From Pseudomonas oryzihabitans (GTDB taxonomy: Bacteria; Pseudomonadota; Gammaproteobacteria; Pseudomonadales; Pseudomonadaceae): DNA of 64,000 nucleotides. Below the pieces are notes generated by a model. It searched no databases. It was not told the DNA's origin and saw only the letters and a program-made list of their open reading frames with translations. The stretch lies in the NCBI RefSeq assembly GCF_024652905.1, contig NZ_CP102428.1:3766001-3830000 (forward strand). The letters run 5' to 3'. Both the position numbers and the translations under genes were made by a program. The first letter of the stretch is position 1. Each line of letters opens with the position of its first letter. Shown one piece after another: positions 34,193 through 42,329 of the stretch.

Positions 34193-35611
34193 ATGCTGGG
34201 ATTCGATCCGTCGGGGCTGTTGCTGGAGCCCGGACAGGGCTTGGCGCGCCAGCTTTACCAGGGCCTGCGGGGGCGGATCCTGACTGGTGAGCTTGCCGCC
34301 GGGGTGCGCCTGCCGGCCAGTCGCGAACTGGCGCGGCTGCTGGGCGTGTCGCGCAATACCGTAACCGCGGCCTACGAGCAGCTGCTGGCCGAGGGCTTTC
34401 TCGACAGCCGCCCGGGCGACGGTACCTATGTCGTGCCCGTGACCCAGGCCCTGACCGCTCCCGATGCCACGGTCAGGGCCACGCCTGCGCCTCCAGCCAG
34501 CGTGCCACCCGGCGCGCCGTGCGCCTTTCGCGTCGGTCTGCCAGCGGTGGATCTGTTTCCCTTCGCTACCTGGGCGCGGCTGCAGCAGCGCTTCTGGCGC
34601 CAGCCCGAGCCGGCCCTGCTCGGCTATCGCGAACCCGGCGGCGAACTACGCCTGCGGCGCTTGCTGAGCGCCTACCTGCGCCAGGCGCGGGGCCTGGTCT
34701 GCGCACCCGAGCAGATCCTCATCACCAGCGGTGCCCAGCAGGCCATCGAACTCTGCGCCCGGTTGCTGCTGGCGCCCGGAGCCCTGGCGGGCATGGAGGA
34801 CCCTGGCTATCGCGCCGCGGGCCTGGCCTTGCAGAGTGGCGGGGCGCGGTTGCAGGGCGTTGCGGTGGATGGGGCCGGGCTGATGGTGGAGCAGTTGGCA
34901 GGGCTGCCGGACTGCCGGCTGGTCTATGTCACCCCGTCGCATCAGTATCCCACCGGCGCGGTGCTGTCCCTGCCGCGCCGCCTGGCGCTGCTGGACTGGG
35001 CGCGGCAGGCCGACGGCTGGATCGTCGAGGACGACTACGACGGCGAGTACCGCTACCAGGGCGCGCCGCTGGCGCCCCTGGCCGCCTTGGATCGCCACGG
35101 TCGGGTGCTCTATGTCGGCACCTTCTCCAAGATCGCCTTTCCCGGTCTGCGCCTGGGCTATCTGGTGGCCCCGCCCGCGCTGGTGCCGGCGCTGCTGGAA
35201 CTGCAACGGGCCGGCATCCGCCATCTCGACAGCGCCACCCAGACGGTCATGGCCGACTTCATCGAGCAGGGCCATTTCCAGCGCCATATCCGCCGCATGC
35301 GACGTGCGGCGCGTAGCCGCCGCGATGCCCTGCTGGCCGGCTGGCCCGCGGTCGCCGGCTGCGCCCCGCCGGGCGTCCCGGTGGCCGGCCTGCATCTGTG
35401 CCTGCCGGTCACCCACCTGGCCCGCGAAGCCGAACTGGTGACCCGGGCAGCCGCGGTCGGGGTGGAGCTCAATGCGCTGTCGCGCTACTGGCTGCCCGAG
35501 GGCCCGACCCCGCCCGACGCCCGCGCCGGGTTGGTGCTGGGTTTTGCAGCGGTACCGGAGGCGCGGATCGTCGAGGCGCTGGCCAGGCTGCGGCGGGCCT
35601 GGATGGAGTAG
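34193..35611 (+). CDS. MocR/PdxR family transcriptional regulator with aminotransferase domain
   Basis: This 472-residue fusion has a GntR-type winged helix (about 10-75, with GLARQLYQGLRGRILTGELAAGVRLPASRELARLLGVSRNTVTAAYEQL) and a fold-type I aminotransferase domain (about 105-470). The PLP-binding Lys is in GTFSKIAFPGLRLGY, and VEDDYDGEYRY carries the PLP-ring Asp. Regulators of this class sense PLP with a substrate and activate a divergent gene. The ATG at 34193 gives a normal N-terminus; longer in-frame starts lie in the operator region. Confidence 0.92.
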   Translation: MLGFDPSGLLLEPGQGLARQLYQGLRGRILTGELAAGVRLPASRELARLLGVSRNTVTAAYEQLLAEGFLDSRPGDGTYVVPVTQALTAPDATVRATPAPPASVPPGAPCAFRVGLPAVDLFPFATWARLQQRFWRQPEPALLGYREPGGELRLRRLLSAYLRQARGLVCAPEQILITSGAQQAIELCARLLLAPGALAGMEDPGYRAAGLALQSGGARLQGVAVDGAGLMVEQLAGLPDCRLVYVTPSHQYPTGAVLSLPRRLALLDWARQADGWIVEDDYDGEYRYQGAPLAPLAALDRHGRVLYVGTFSKIAFPGLRLGYLVAPPALVPALLELQRAGIRHLDSATQTVMADFIEQGHFQRHIRRMRRAARSRRDALLAGWPAVAGCAPPGVPVAGLHLCLPVTHLAREAELVTRAAAVGVELNALSRYWLPEGPTPPDARAGLVLGFAAVPEARIVEALARLRRAWME

Positions 35612-35617
35612 TTATGC

Positions 35618-35645
35618 AGGCAATAACGTTAGTTATGATATTGCC
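35618..35645. promoter_or_regulatory. Nested inverted repeat after the MocR gene
   Basis: AGGCAATA (35618-35625) and TATTGCCT (35638-35645) pair around an inner ATAAC-GTTA-GTTAT dyad. There is no T tract. It may end the MocR transcript or serve as an operator for the cassette downstream, whose likely -10 TATAAT is at 35725-35730. Confidence 0.4.
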
Positions 35646-35838
35646 TTGAGATTGTTAGGCCCGACTCAAGTTGTCTGTCATTGCATCGAACCCACTTCTT
35701 CACTTTCCACCCGTAATATCGGGATATAATCCAGGCTTCTATCCTGCTAGATAGAGCACCCGCCGTTTTCATGGATGAAACATCATAGGTCGTTTCATCC
35801 TGGTTATCCGTTATCTCCAGTAACCAGGAGTCACTTAC

Positions 35839-37308
35839 GTGAGTCAGGCTTCTTTGCTTCCTTCCCGGCCAGTACGCCTTGCTGCGCTGACCGTAGCCAT
35901 TTCCTTGGGCGTTACCGGCTGCGCCACCGTCGATAATTTTTCCAGCGGCCAGAGTCGCACCGTCAACTGCCTGGCCGGCGGTTTCCTTGGTGCCGCTACG
36001 GGCGTAGCCGCGGCTGCGCTGGCCAAGGGCGATGGTGCGACGCTGATCGCCGGGGCCGTGGTCGGTGCCTCGGTGGGTTGTGGCGCGGCTCTGGCCTACA
36101 AGAATCGTCTTGAGCGACTCAAGCAGATCGCCGAACAGGAAAAGATCCCGCTACAGGTGGAAACGCTGCAGACCGCCGCCGCTACGCCTTCGGCCGCGCC
36201 GCAAGAGGCGGGCCTGGTGGCCCAGATCGCCGACGAAGGTATGTTCCCGATAGGGAGTGCTCAGCTCAACGACGAAGGTCGCCGCAAGATCGGCAAGTTG
36301 GCCAGTGCCTATGTGGGCAAGGAAGCCACGCCGATCCTCATCGTCGGCCACACCGATGCCACCGGTACGCCGGCCATTAACCAGGCACTGTCGGAGCAGC
36401 GCGCGCGGGCAGTGGCGAGCATTCTGGTCGAGCAGGGCATTTCGCGAGACCGCATGTACTTCCAGGGTGCCGGCGCCTCGCGCCCCATCGCCGACAACAG
36501 CAATCCGCTCGAACGCGGCAAGAACCGCCGCGTCGAGATCGTCGAGTTGAATGACAAGGCCATGCTGGTCAAGCGCATCAACGCGGAAAAGAACAACGCC
36601 AAGTATCTGGCCCATGGCACCGCCACGGAGTCCGTGGCCAAGCCCGAGGGTAAAAAACCGGTTGTTGCCACTGCGCCGTCGAAAGCGGCCAAGACGACAG
36701 ATGCCGAGGCGCCTCGGCAGACGAAGCCGAGCTTGGCGAAAATCGATTTCGGCGGTCAGCCGGTTGATAGCGGTGCCTGGAAGCTCGGTCAGGCCCTGCG
36801 TCCGAAAAGTGGCGGATTCGCGCTGATTTCCAGTGCCTATGCCCAGGTACCCATGAGCAGCTGTCAGCAGGACGCCCCGCGCGTCAGCGGCGAGGTCAAA
36901 AGCTTCGCGACCGGCGCTGCGCTATCTGACCATGTCACGCGCGAATACCTGCCCGGCATGAACGGGCGCGCCTGGGCCGGTCTGGTCAATGGCCATCTTG
37001 TGACCCTGTCGCCGGTTGCCGTGCTGCGTGACAACGCTGCGCTGGTGAAGGATCCGAAAGTCTTCATTACCCAGAACTATGAAAAAAACAAAGGCGGACC
37101 CAGCGATGCCTATACGGCCGTCGCCAATACCTATGAAGGCGAAGACGCCATTCTCTACCGGGTCTTCTTGGAAAAGCCCGAGCAGGCACCGGTAAGTTGT
37201 ATTGATGTAGTAATTAAAAAGACCGGCGACAAGAGTATCGACGGCGACCTGTTTTACGACAATGGCACCAAACCTTACATAGCGACTTACGCGCCTGTGC
37301 GCGGCTGA
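35839..37308 (+). CDS. OmpA-family outer-membrane lipoprotein with unique C-terminal domain
   Basis: This 489-residue protein has a lipoprotein signal with lipobox VTGC (Cys28). A Gly/Ala-rich zipper follows (about 45-87) and then an OmpA/MotB peptidoglycan-binding domain (about 128-236, with GHTDATG and NRRVEIVEL). A Lys/Ala-rich linker (about 240-310) leads to a C-terminal domain of about 150 residues with two Cys (SSCQQDAP, VSCIDVV) that I do not recognise. The start is GTG at 35839 after AGGAG. It is the first gene of a tight three-gene cassette (gaps of 15 and 1 bp). Confidence 0.85.
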   Translation: MSQASLLPSRPVRLAALTVAISLGVTGCATVDNFSSGQSRTVNCLAGGFLGAATGVAAAALAKGDGATLIAGAVVGASVGCGAALAYKNRLERLKQIAEQEKIPLQVETLQTAAATPSAAPQEAGLVAQIADEGMFPIGSAQLNDEGRRKIGKLASAYVGKEATPILIVGHTDATGTPAINQALSEQRARAVASILVEQGISRDRMYFQGAGASRPIADNSNPLERGKNRRVEIVELNDKAMLVKRINAEKNNAKYLAHGTATESVAKPEGKKPVVATAPSKAAKTTDAEAPRQTKPSLAKIDFGGQPVDSGAWKLGQALRPKSGGFALISSAYAQVPMSSCQQDAPRVSGEVKSFATGAALSDHVTREYLPGMNGRAWAGLVNGHLVTLSPVAVLRDNAALVKDPKVFITQNYEKNKGGPSDAYTAVANTYEGEDAILYRVFLEKPEQAPVSCIDVVIKKTGDKSIDGDLFYDNGTKPYIATYAPVRG

Positions 37309-37323
37309 TTCCGGGGACGAAAC

Positions 37324-39000
37324 ATGGAACTTTTCGAGACGTTGACAACAGCGCTGGCGGCTTATCGCTACGCGATATGGCCGCTGATCAGCCTGCTGGT
37401 ACTGGTCGTGGTAATCATCCGCTGGTGGGATGAGGTTAAGTACTTCTTTCTCAATCTGGGCGTCAGTTTTCCGGTCGTGGGCTTCATCGCCAAGGCGTCT
37501 AAACGCGATCTCATGCAGGATCGTGAAGAAGGCGGGACGGCCTGGTACAAGGCCGAGCGTGAACTATGCGCGAAATACCATCGCTATTATGAGCGCGTGA
37601 ACAAGGACGCAACCTTCTACGACAAATGCGCGAACTATCTGAACAAGGTGGAAGAGCGTGGCCGCAAACCTACGGGATTGCCCCTGTGGATCGGCAGCAT
37701 CTTTCTGGTGATCCTTGAGGCGTTCATCTTCGCTCTGGTACTGGCGCCTTTCATTGCCAACAATATTTCCGCCAATCAGGCGGAATTTTCGGCCATCGTC
37801 ATCTCCCTGCTGATCGGTACCATTCTGGTTCCTGCTACCCACCTCATGGGTGCCGAGATTCACCGCAACGGCCTTATCCGCAAAGCCCGCGAATGGCATC
37901 GGCAGGCTCGGCGCAACAACAACGCCAAGGATCTTCAGGCCGATGCCAACGTCGATCTGGACCGTACCGGCCTCGATGATAAAGAGCCCAAGTACCTGCA
38001 TATCATCAATCGAGTAAAGCACAACGCCACGGTCTCCCCGACCTGGTGGACCACTATCATTGCTACGGCGCTTATTCTAACTCTGGCCATTGGTGCCTAT
38101 TTTATCCGAGCGTCCACCATCAACGAGCTGGAAACCCAGCAGGTAAACGGTTCGCCCTATGCGTCGGGTAGCAGTTCGGCGCTCATCCCAGACGCTTCGC
38201 CTTTCCAGTTGCCCAGCGAAGCCACTGCCGATGGTCAGGCGGCTGACCAGCGTGCGGCCAGTGAAGTGGCTGGCGATCGGATCTTCGCCTACAAACTCAC
38301 CTTCTTCATCCTGTCGGTCATTTTCATCGGCGTACAGATCATCGGCATCCTGATCGGCGTTTTCCGTTCGTTCGCCGGCACCCAGTCACGGGAAGCAGCG
38401 GGCTATATCTCCGGCTTCAGCAGTGCCAGCGAATTCGCGGCCTATCAGCAGAGTCAGCGTGATCGAGTCGCCCGAGATGCCGAGGCCAAGCTCAGCAGTC
38501 TGCAAGAGCGGATCGAGCATCGTCATTCTCTAGGCGGTAGTGCCGACCGTGGTCTGCGTCGGAGCTTTGCGCTCTATGCCAACGAGAAAGAGCGGCAGAA
38601 CAGCGAAAGTCAGCGGCAGAAAAAAGCGCATCAGGCTGCCAGCGAGCTGGAAGCGATGCGTGAGGCGCTTGATACCGCCAAGCAAAAACAGGCGTTGCAG
38701 CGTGAATTGGCTGCGCTCAACAACGTGGCTGCTGTTGCTGAAACCTCAGCTCCTGAGCGTTCGTCGAGCGCGACCGTTGAAGCACCAGCACCAGCACCAG
38801 CACCAGCACCAGCATCTGTATCGGCACCGGCACCTGCCCTAGAGCAGAACGCCTTGATCGCCAACCTGGGCGACCTCACGGTCTATTCGCCCGAAGAACT
38901 GACCGCCATCGGCGAAGAACTGGGTGTCGACAGCGCCGCACTGCTGAGCAAGCAGAAAGTTCAGATGGCGATAAAGCGTGCCAAGAAAGAGGGTGCCTGA
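37324..39000 (+). CDS. Polytopic membrane protein with long coiled coil, unknown function
   Basis: This 558-residue protein has five predicted transmembrane segments (about 17-34, 119-145, 153-173, 241-261, 324-347). A charged, Gln/Glu/Lys-rich coiled-coil region follows (about 370-465), then an Ala-Pro repeat linker (about 487-506, encoded by a hexanucleotide repeat). The C-terminal small helical domain (LTVYSPEELTAIGEELGVDSAALLSKQKVQMAIKRAKKEG) resembles SAP/HeH-like folds. I do not recognise the family. Its neighbours imply a role in an envelope-spanning complex. Confidence 0.82.
   Translation: MELFETLTTALAAYRYAIWPLISLLVLVVVIIRWWDEVKYFFLNLGVSFPVVGFIAKASKRDLMQDREEGGTAWYKAERELCAKYHRYYERVNKDATFYDKCANYLNKVEERGRKPTGLPLWIGSIFLVILEAFIFALVLAPFIANNISANQAEFSAIVISLLIGTILVPATHLMGAEIHRNGLIRKAREWHRQARRNNNAKDLQADANVDLDRTGLDDKEPKYLHIINRVKHNATVSPTWWTTIIATALILTLAIGAYFIRASTINELETQQVNGSPYASGSSSALIPDASPFQLPSEATADGQAADQRAASEVAGDRIFAYKLTFFILSVIFIGVQIIGILIGVFRSFAGTQSREAAGYISGFSSASEFAAYQQSQRDRVARDAEAKLSSLQERIEHRHSLGGSADRGLRRSFALYANEKERQNSESQRQKKAHQAASELEAMREALDTAKQKQALQRELAALNNVAAVAETSAPERSSSATVEAPAPAPAPAPASVSAPAPALEQNALIANLGDLTVYSPEELTAIGEELGVDSAALLSKQKVQMAIKRAKKEGA
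38782..38814 (+). repeat. Hexanucleotide repeat (GCACCA)5 encoding an Ala-Pro linker
   Basis: Five perfect GCACCA units plus GCA encode the Ala-Pro run of the membrane protein. Gain or loss of units keeps the frame, so linker length could vary between strains. Confidence 0.9.
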
Positions 39001-39001
39001 A

Positions 39002-39835
39002 ATGCGCCTGACCACAACCTTGGCAATTGTGTGCCTATTGTTGGCGCCTGCGACAATGGCGGCTGAACGTAACGACTTGCCGAGCTGTTACCGCTATGCG
39101 CAATTGGCCAGCGAACAGCCAGCCCCCTCGGGGCGAGCGTTGACGGTGGTCATCGATGAAACGGTCAATATGCCCCAGGCGCTCAAAAGCAGTGCCTGGG
39201 AGCACACCCTGAGATACCTACAGCCAGGCGACAGCATCAAGCTCTATCAATTTTCGGCTTTGTTGCAGAACAACTACATGAAGTTGCAGTTTGCCGGCAT
39301 CCTGGAAAAACCGTTGGTTGGGAAGGTGCGTAACCATATCGGCAACGCCAGCCTCAAGAAGCTCGATACCTGTCTGCAACAGCAGGCCGCTTTTTTCCAG
39401 AAGACGTTCGGCAAGCAATTCGTCGAGAGTTTCGGCAAGCCTAACGAGGAGATATCGCGCAGTGAAATCTTCGCCAGCCTCAAGAAGATTGGCGAAGACC
39501 TAGGCCAGGAGCCTAGCGAGGATCAGATCATTCTGCTGGTATCAGACATGCTGGAGAACAGCGACTTCGGCAGCTTCTATCAAGCCAACCGCATTCGTGG
39601 AATCGACCCTGCAGCTGAGCTGGCCAAGGTAGAGAAGAAGGAGCTGTTCGCCCAACTGGACGGCGCCCGGGTGTATGTCATGGGTGCGGGCTTGATCGGT
39701 GACGATGCCAAGGGTGCCTATCGTTCTGGCAAGGTACTGCAGAGTCTCGAACGTTTCTGGCAGGGCTATTTCGAACGTTCCAATGCCAGGCTCGTCAGCT
39801 TCGGTACGCCGGAGCTGACGACCGATCTCAAGTAG
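39002..39835 (+). CDS. Exported VWA-like protein, unknown function
   Basis: This 277-residue protein has a Sec signal peptide (MRLTTTLAIVCLLLAPATMA). A von Willebrand factor A-like core follows: strand TVVIDETVNM (Asp52-x-Thr54 in place of the usual DxSxS) and strand IILLVSDMLENS (possible second metal-site Asp). It is probably periplasmic. It starts 1 bp after the stop of the membrane-protein gene, so it is co-translated. An in-frame ATG 24 bp upstream would lie inside that gene. The VWA assignment is by pattern and could be wrong. Confidence 0.78.
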   Translation: MRLTTTLAIVCLLLAPATMAAERNDLPSCYRYAQLASEQPAPSGRALTVVIDETVNMPQALKSSAWEHTLRYLQPGDSIKLYQFSALLQNNYMKLQFAGILEKPLVGKVRNHIGNASLKKLDTCLQQQAAFFQKTFGKQFVESFGKPNEEISRSEIFASLKKIGEDLGQEPSEDQIILLVSDMLENSDFGSFYQANRIRGIDPAAELAKVEKKELFAQLDGARVYVMGAGLIGDDAKGAYRSGKVLQSLERFWQGYFERSNARLVSFGTPELTTDLK

Positions 39836-39866
39836 TGGCTGGATCCTGCTGCCATAATTGCGATTT

Positions 39867-39904
39867 CAAAGGATCACTCCGCCTGTACCGGGTGCGATCC
39901 TTTG
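39867..39904 (+). terminator. Inverted repeat after the envelope cassette
   Basis: CAAAGGATC (39867-39875) and GATCCTTTG (39896-39904) form a 9-bp stem with a 20-nt loop, 31 bp after the VWA-like gene. A short T run follows about 10 bp later. It is a possible terminator. Confidence 0.5.
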
Positions 39905-39973
39905 AGGAGCAGCTTTTCCTACGCTGACGTCATCCAGCACGATCGGCATTCATCCCGGTTGGCGCCCAGTCAA

Positions 39974-40267
39974 TCAGCTCGCACCAGGATCCTGTCTCGC
40001 TGTCTGTTGCATAGCGGCTTTTGCCTGAGGGCCATAGGTGGCTATGGCGTCCTCGACTTGTCTTCGATCGTCGAAATCCAGATCGTTACGAAGTCTGCGG
40101 TATTCGCGACGCCTGGCCTTCAATTGATCGATACAGGCCTGATCCGGCTCTGATTTCGCCTCTTCTGCCTGGATCAACCGCGAACAGTTGGCCATCAGCG
40201 ATTCAAGACAAAAACGCGCCGTTTCAAAACGGGACAGCTTTTGAGTAGTGGTTTCCGTTTCAGTCAT
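39974..40267 (-). CDS. Small charged helical protein of unknown function
   Basis: This 97-residue protein begins MTETETTTQKLSRFETARFCLESLMANCSRLI and continues with a Glu/Lys/Arg/Gln-rich helical part. It has a strong GGAGG ribosome-binding site. I do not recognise it. It sits 61 bp downstream of another small minus-strand gene and converges on the envelope cassette. Confidence 0.7.
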   Translation of the reverse strand: MTETETTTQKLSRFETARFCLESLMANCSRLIQAEEAKSEPDQACIDQLKARRREYRRLRNDLDFDDRRQVEDAIATYGPQAKAAMQQTARQDPGAS

Positions 40268-40328
40268 GTGGCCTCCGCTTCCGCTTATAAACAGCGAGGA
40301 TCAGCGAGTGACTAGAGACAGCAAGACG

Positions 40329-40541
40329 CTATCGACCGCGTTGCCGACGGTGCCATTCATCCACCACATCGCCCAGGGTCTTGGGTACTCCCCTGCGGAT
40401 CCACGCCATGAGGTCGCGATCGAAGCGGAAGGCCTCGCCACAGGCCGCGAGCATGAAACGGCGAACGTTCTGCGTGTGCCTGTAGTGCCGATCAATAACG
40501 GCGGCACGAGTCAGCTCGGCACCATGCCAATCCACTTTCAT
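40329..40541 (-). CDS. Small protein, DUF6434-like
   Basis: This 70-residue basic protein has the pattern DWHGAELTRAAVIDRHYRHTQNVRRFMLAACGEAFRFDR...W...KTLGDVVDEWHRR. It resembles short uncharacterised proteins of the DUF6434/SAP-associated type (from memory). A GGAG site lies 8 bp before the ATG. Function unknown; possibly a nucleic-acid-binding accessory domain. It is transcribed towards the 97-residue gene. Confidence 0.7.
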   Translation of the reverse strand: MKVDWHGAELTRAAVIDRHYRHTQNVRRFMLAACGEAFRFDRDLMAWIRRGVPKTLGDVVDEWHRRQRGR

Positions 40542-40604
40542 CCTGGCTACTCCGGTGGTGAGGCGTCGATCGGACGTCAGTGCTTCGCAGCCTAGCCACA
40601 GGCC

Positions 40605-41411
40605 CTAACGCCCCCGATACGCCTTCCCATAGTGCCGCTCCAGGCGCGACTGCATGAATTCCATGGCCAGGGACATCAGCCAGTAGAGCACCGCCGCGGT
40701 GGTCAGCATTTCCAGATAGCGATAGCTGGAGCGGCCATAGGACTGGGCGAGGAACATCACCTCCCAGACACCCATCACCGAAACCAGGGAGGAGTCCTTG
40801 AGCATGGAGATGAACTGGCTGGTGGTGGGCGGGATGATGCTGCGCATGGCCTGGGGCAGGGTGACGCGCCAGAAGATCACCCGCGGCGACAGGCCCAGCG
40901 CCAGGGCCGCCTCGCGCTGACCGGCGGGGACGCCAAGCAGGCCGGCGCGAAAGATCTCGCTGAGGTAGGCGCCGTAGTTCAGCGACAGGGCGAGGATGCC
41001 GGCGCTGATGGCGCCGGGCACCACGCCGATCTGCGGCAAGCCCAGGTAGATCAGCAGGATCTGGATCAGCAGCGGGGTGCCACGAAAGAAGGAGGCGTAG
41101 AAGGTCGCCACGCCATAGGCCAGGGCACTGGACGACAGCCGCCCCAGGGCCGCGGCGAAGCCCAGCAGCACCGACACCAGGATGGAGCTGAGGCTGAGGA
41201 ACAGGGTCAGGGCCGCGCCCTGCAGGAAGCCGTTGGGACCCAGGCGCCAGCCCACCAGGTTGGGCAGGCGCGGCCAGACGCTGGCGAACTTGAGGTCGAA
41301 GCCGAGCACGAAGCACACACCCCCGGCCAGCAGCGCCAGCCAGGTCAGCCAGACGCGGGTACGAAAGCTCAGCAGGGGACGCGATTCGACCGGGGGTGGT
41401 AGCTGACTCAT
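40605..41411 (-). CDS. Polar amino acid ABC transporter permease (HisM/GlnP type)
   Basis: This 268-residue inner-membrane permease has about five helices. The EAA loop EAALALGLSPRVIFWRVTLPQAMRSIIPP contacts the ATPase, and TLFLSLSSILVSVLLGFAAALGRLS is the typical first family segment. The ATG at 41411 overlaps the binding-protein stop (ATGA). No ATP-binding subunit is encoded next to it, so it must share an ATPase from elsewhere. Confidence 0.94.
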   Translation of the reverse strand: MSQLPPPVESRPLLSFRTRVWLTWLALLAGGVCFVLGFDLKFASVWPRLPNLVGWRLGPNGFLQGAALTLFLSLSSILVSVLLGFAAALGRLSSSALAYGVATFYASFFRGTPLLIQILLIYLGLPQIGVVPGAISAGILALSLNYGAYLSEIFRAGLLGVPAGQREAALALGLSPRVIFWRVTLPQAMRSIIPPTTSQFISMLKDSSLVSVMGVWEVMFLAQSYGRSSYRYLEMLTTAAVLYWLMSLAMEFMQSRLERHYGKAYRGR

Positions 41412-42229
41412 TGGCTGATGTCGGCACCGATCCACTTGTCGGAGATCCGCTTGAGGGTGCCGTCCTGGCGCAGCCCCTCGATGATCTCGCGCAGCTTAGC
41501 GGCAAATTCCGCATCACCCTTCTCGATGGCCACGGCGTTGGGCTCGGCATAGAGCGGCGCGCCCGCCAGCTTGAACTTGCTGTCCTGGGCCAGGCGCGGC
41601 TGGGCGGTCACCAGGTTGGTCAGGACCGCGTCCAGACGCTTACCGGCGCCCAGGCCCAGGTCCTGGAAGGCGACGTTGTCGTCGGGGAAGGGCACCACCT
41701 GCACCTGGTCGAAGGGATAGCTCAGCGGCTGGTCCTCCTGGCCTTCGATGGTCAGGTCCTTGTTCAGGTAGCTTTCGTAGGAGGAGGCGCTGGTGACGCC
41801 GACCTTCTTGCCGGAGAGATCCTTGGCACCCTGAATGCGGTCGTCACCGGCGTTGACCACGATCACCGCCGGCGAGGCGTAGTAGTTGACCGGGAAATCG
41901 AACACCTGGGCGCGCGCCTGGCTGGGCGTCATGGAGCAGATGCAGACGTCGTAGCGACCGCTCCAGCGGCCGGCGGCGATCACATCCCAGGAAGGGGTTT
42001 CCAGGCGCAGCTTGACGCCCAGCTTGTCGGCCACGGCCTTGGCCACGTCGACGTCGAAGCCTTCCAGCTGGTTCTGGGCATTGAGCTGGGAGAAGGGCGG
42101 ATAGCTCTCCATGAGCACATTGACCAGCTCGCCCTTGGCCTTGATGCGGTCCAGGGTGGCGCCAGCCGAGGCCGAGGTGGCGGCCAGCGCCAGGGTCAGG
42201 CCTAAGGCCGATAGCAGAGCGGTTCTCAT
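41408..42229 (-). CDS. Amino acid ABC transporter substrate-binding protein
   Basis: This 273-residue periplasmic binding protein (SBP_bac_3) has a signal peptide (about 1-22, ending ASAGA). Its family motifs are PPFSQLNAQNQLEGFDVDVAKAVADKLGVKL, YDVCICSMTPSQARAQVFDFPVNYY and VGVTSASSYESYL. The ligand is probably a polar amino acid, but the exact one cannot be read. It heads a two-gene unit with the permease and is divergent from the homocysteine methyltransferase-like gene (100-bp gap). Confidence 0.94.
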   Translation of the reverse strand: MRTALLSALGLTLALAATSASAGATLDRIKAKGELVNVLMESYPPFSQLNAQNQLEGFDVDVAKAVADKLGVKLRLETPSWDVIAAGRWSGRYDVCICSMTPSQARAQVFDFPVNYYASPAVIVVNAGDDRIQGAKDLSGKKVGVTSASSYESYLNKDLTIEGQEDQPLSYPFDQVQVVPFPDDNVAFQDLGLGAGKRLDAVLTNLVTAQPRLAQDSKFKLAGAPLYAEPNAVAIEKGDAEFAAKLREIIEGLRQDGTLKRISDKWIGADISQ

Positions 42230-42329
42230 GGGGGCGTCCTTTGCAAAGGGGAAGAGGGCCTGGTATTAGAGAGATATGAGAACCGATATTGAACTCTGTT
42301 TTGGTTATAAGGAAAAGTGAAATAGCTAT

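Noticed and set aside
35839-39835. Envelope cassette as a Zorya-type anti-phage system
   Set aside because: Zorya pairs a MotA/ExbB-like ZorA with a MotB-like ZorB and cytoplasmic effectors. Here the OmpA protein is a lipidated outer-membrane protein, the membrane protein does not look like MotA/ExbB, and no ZorC/D/E-type gene is present.
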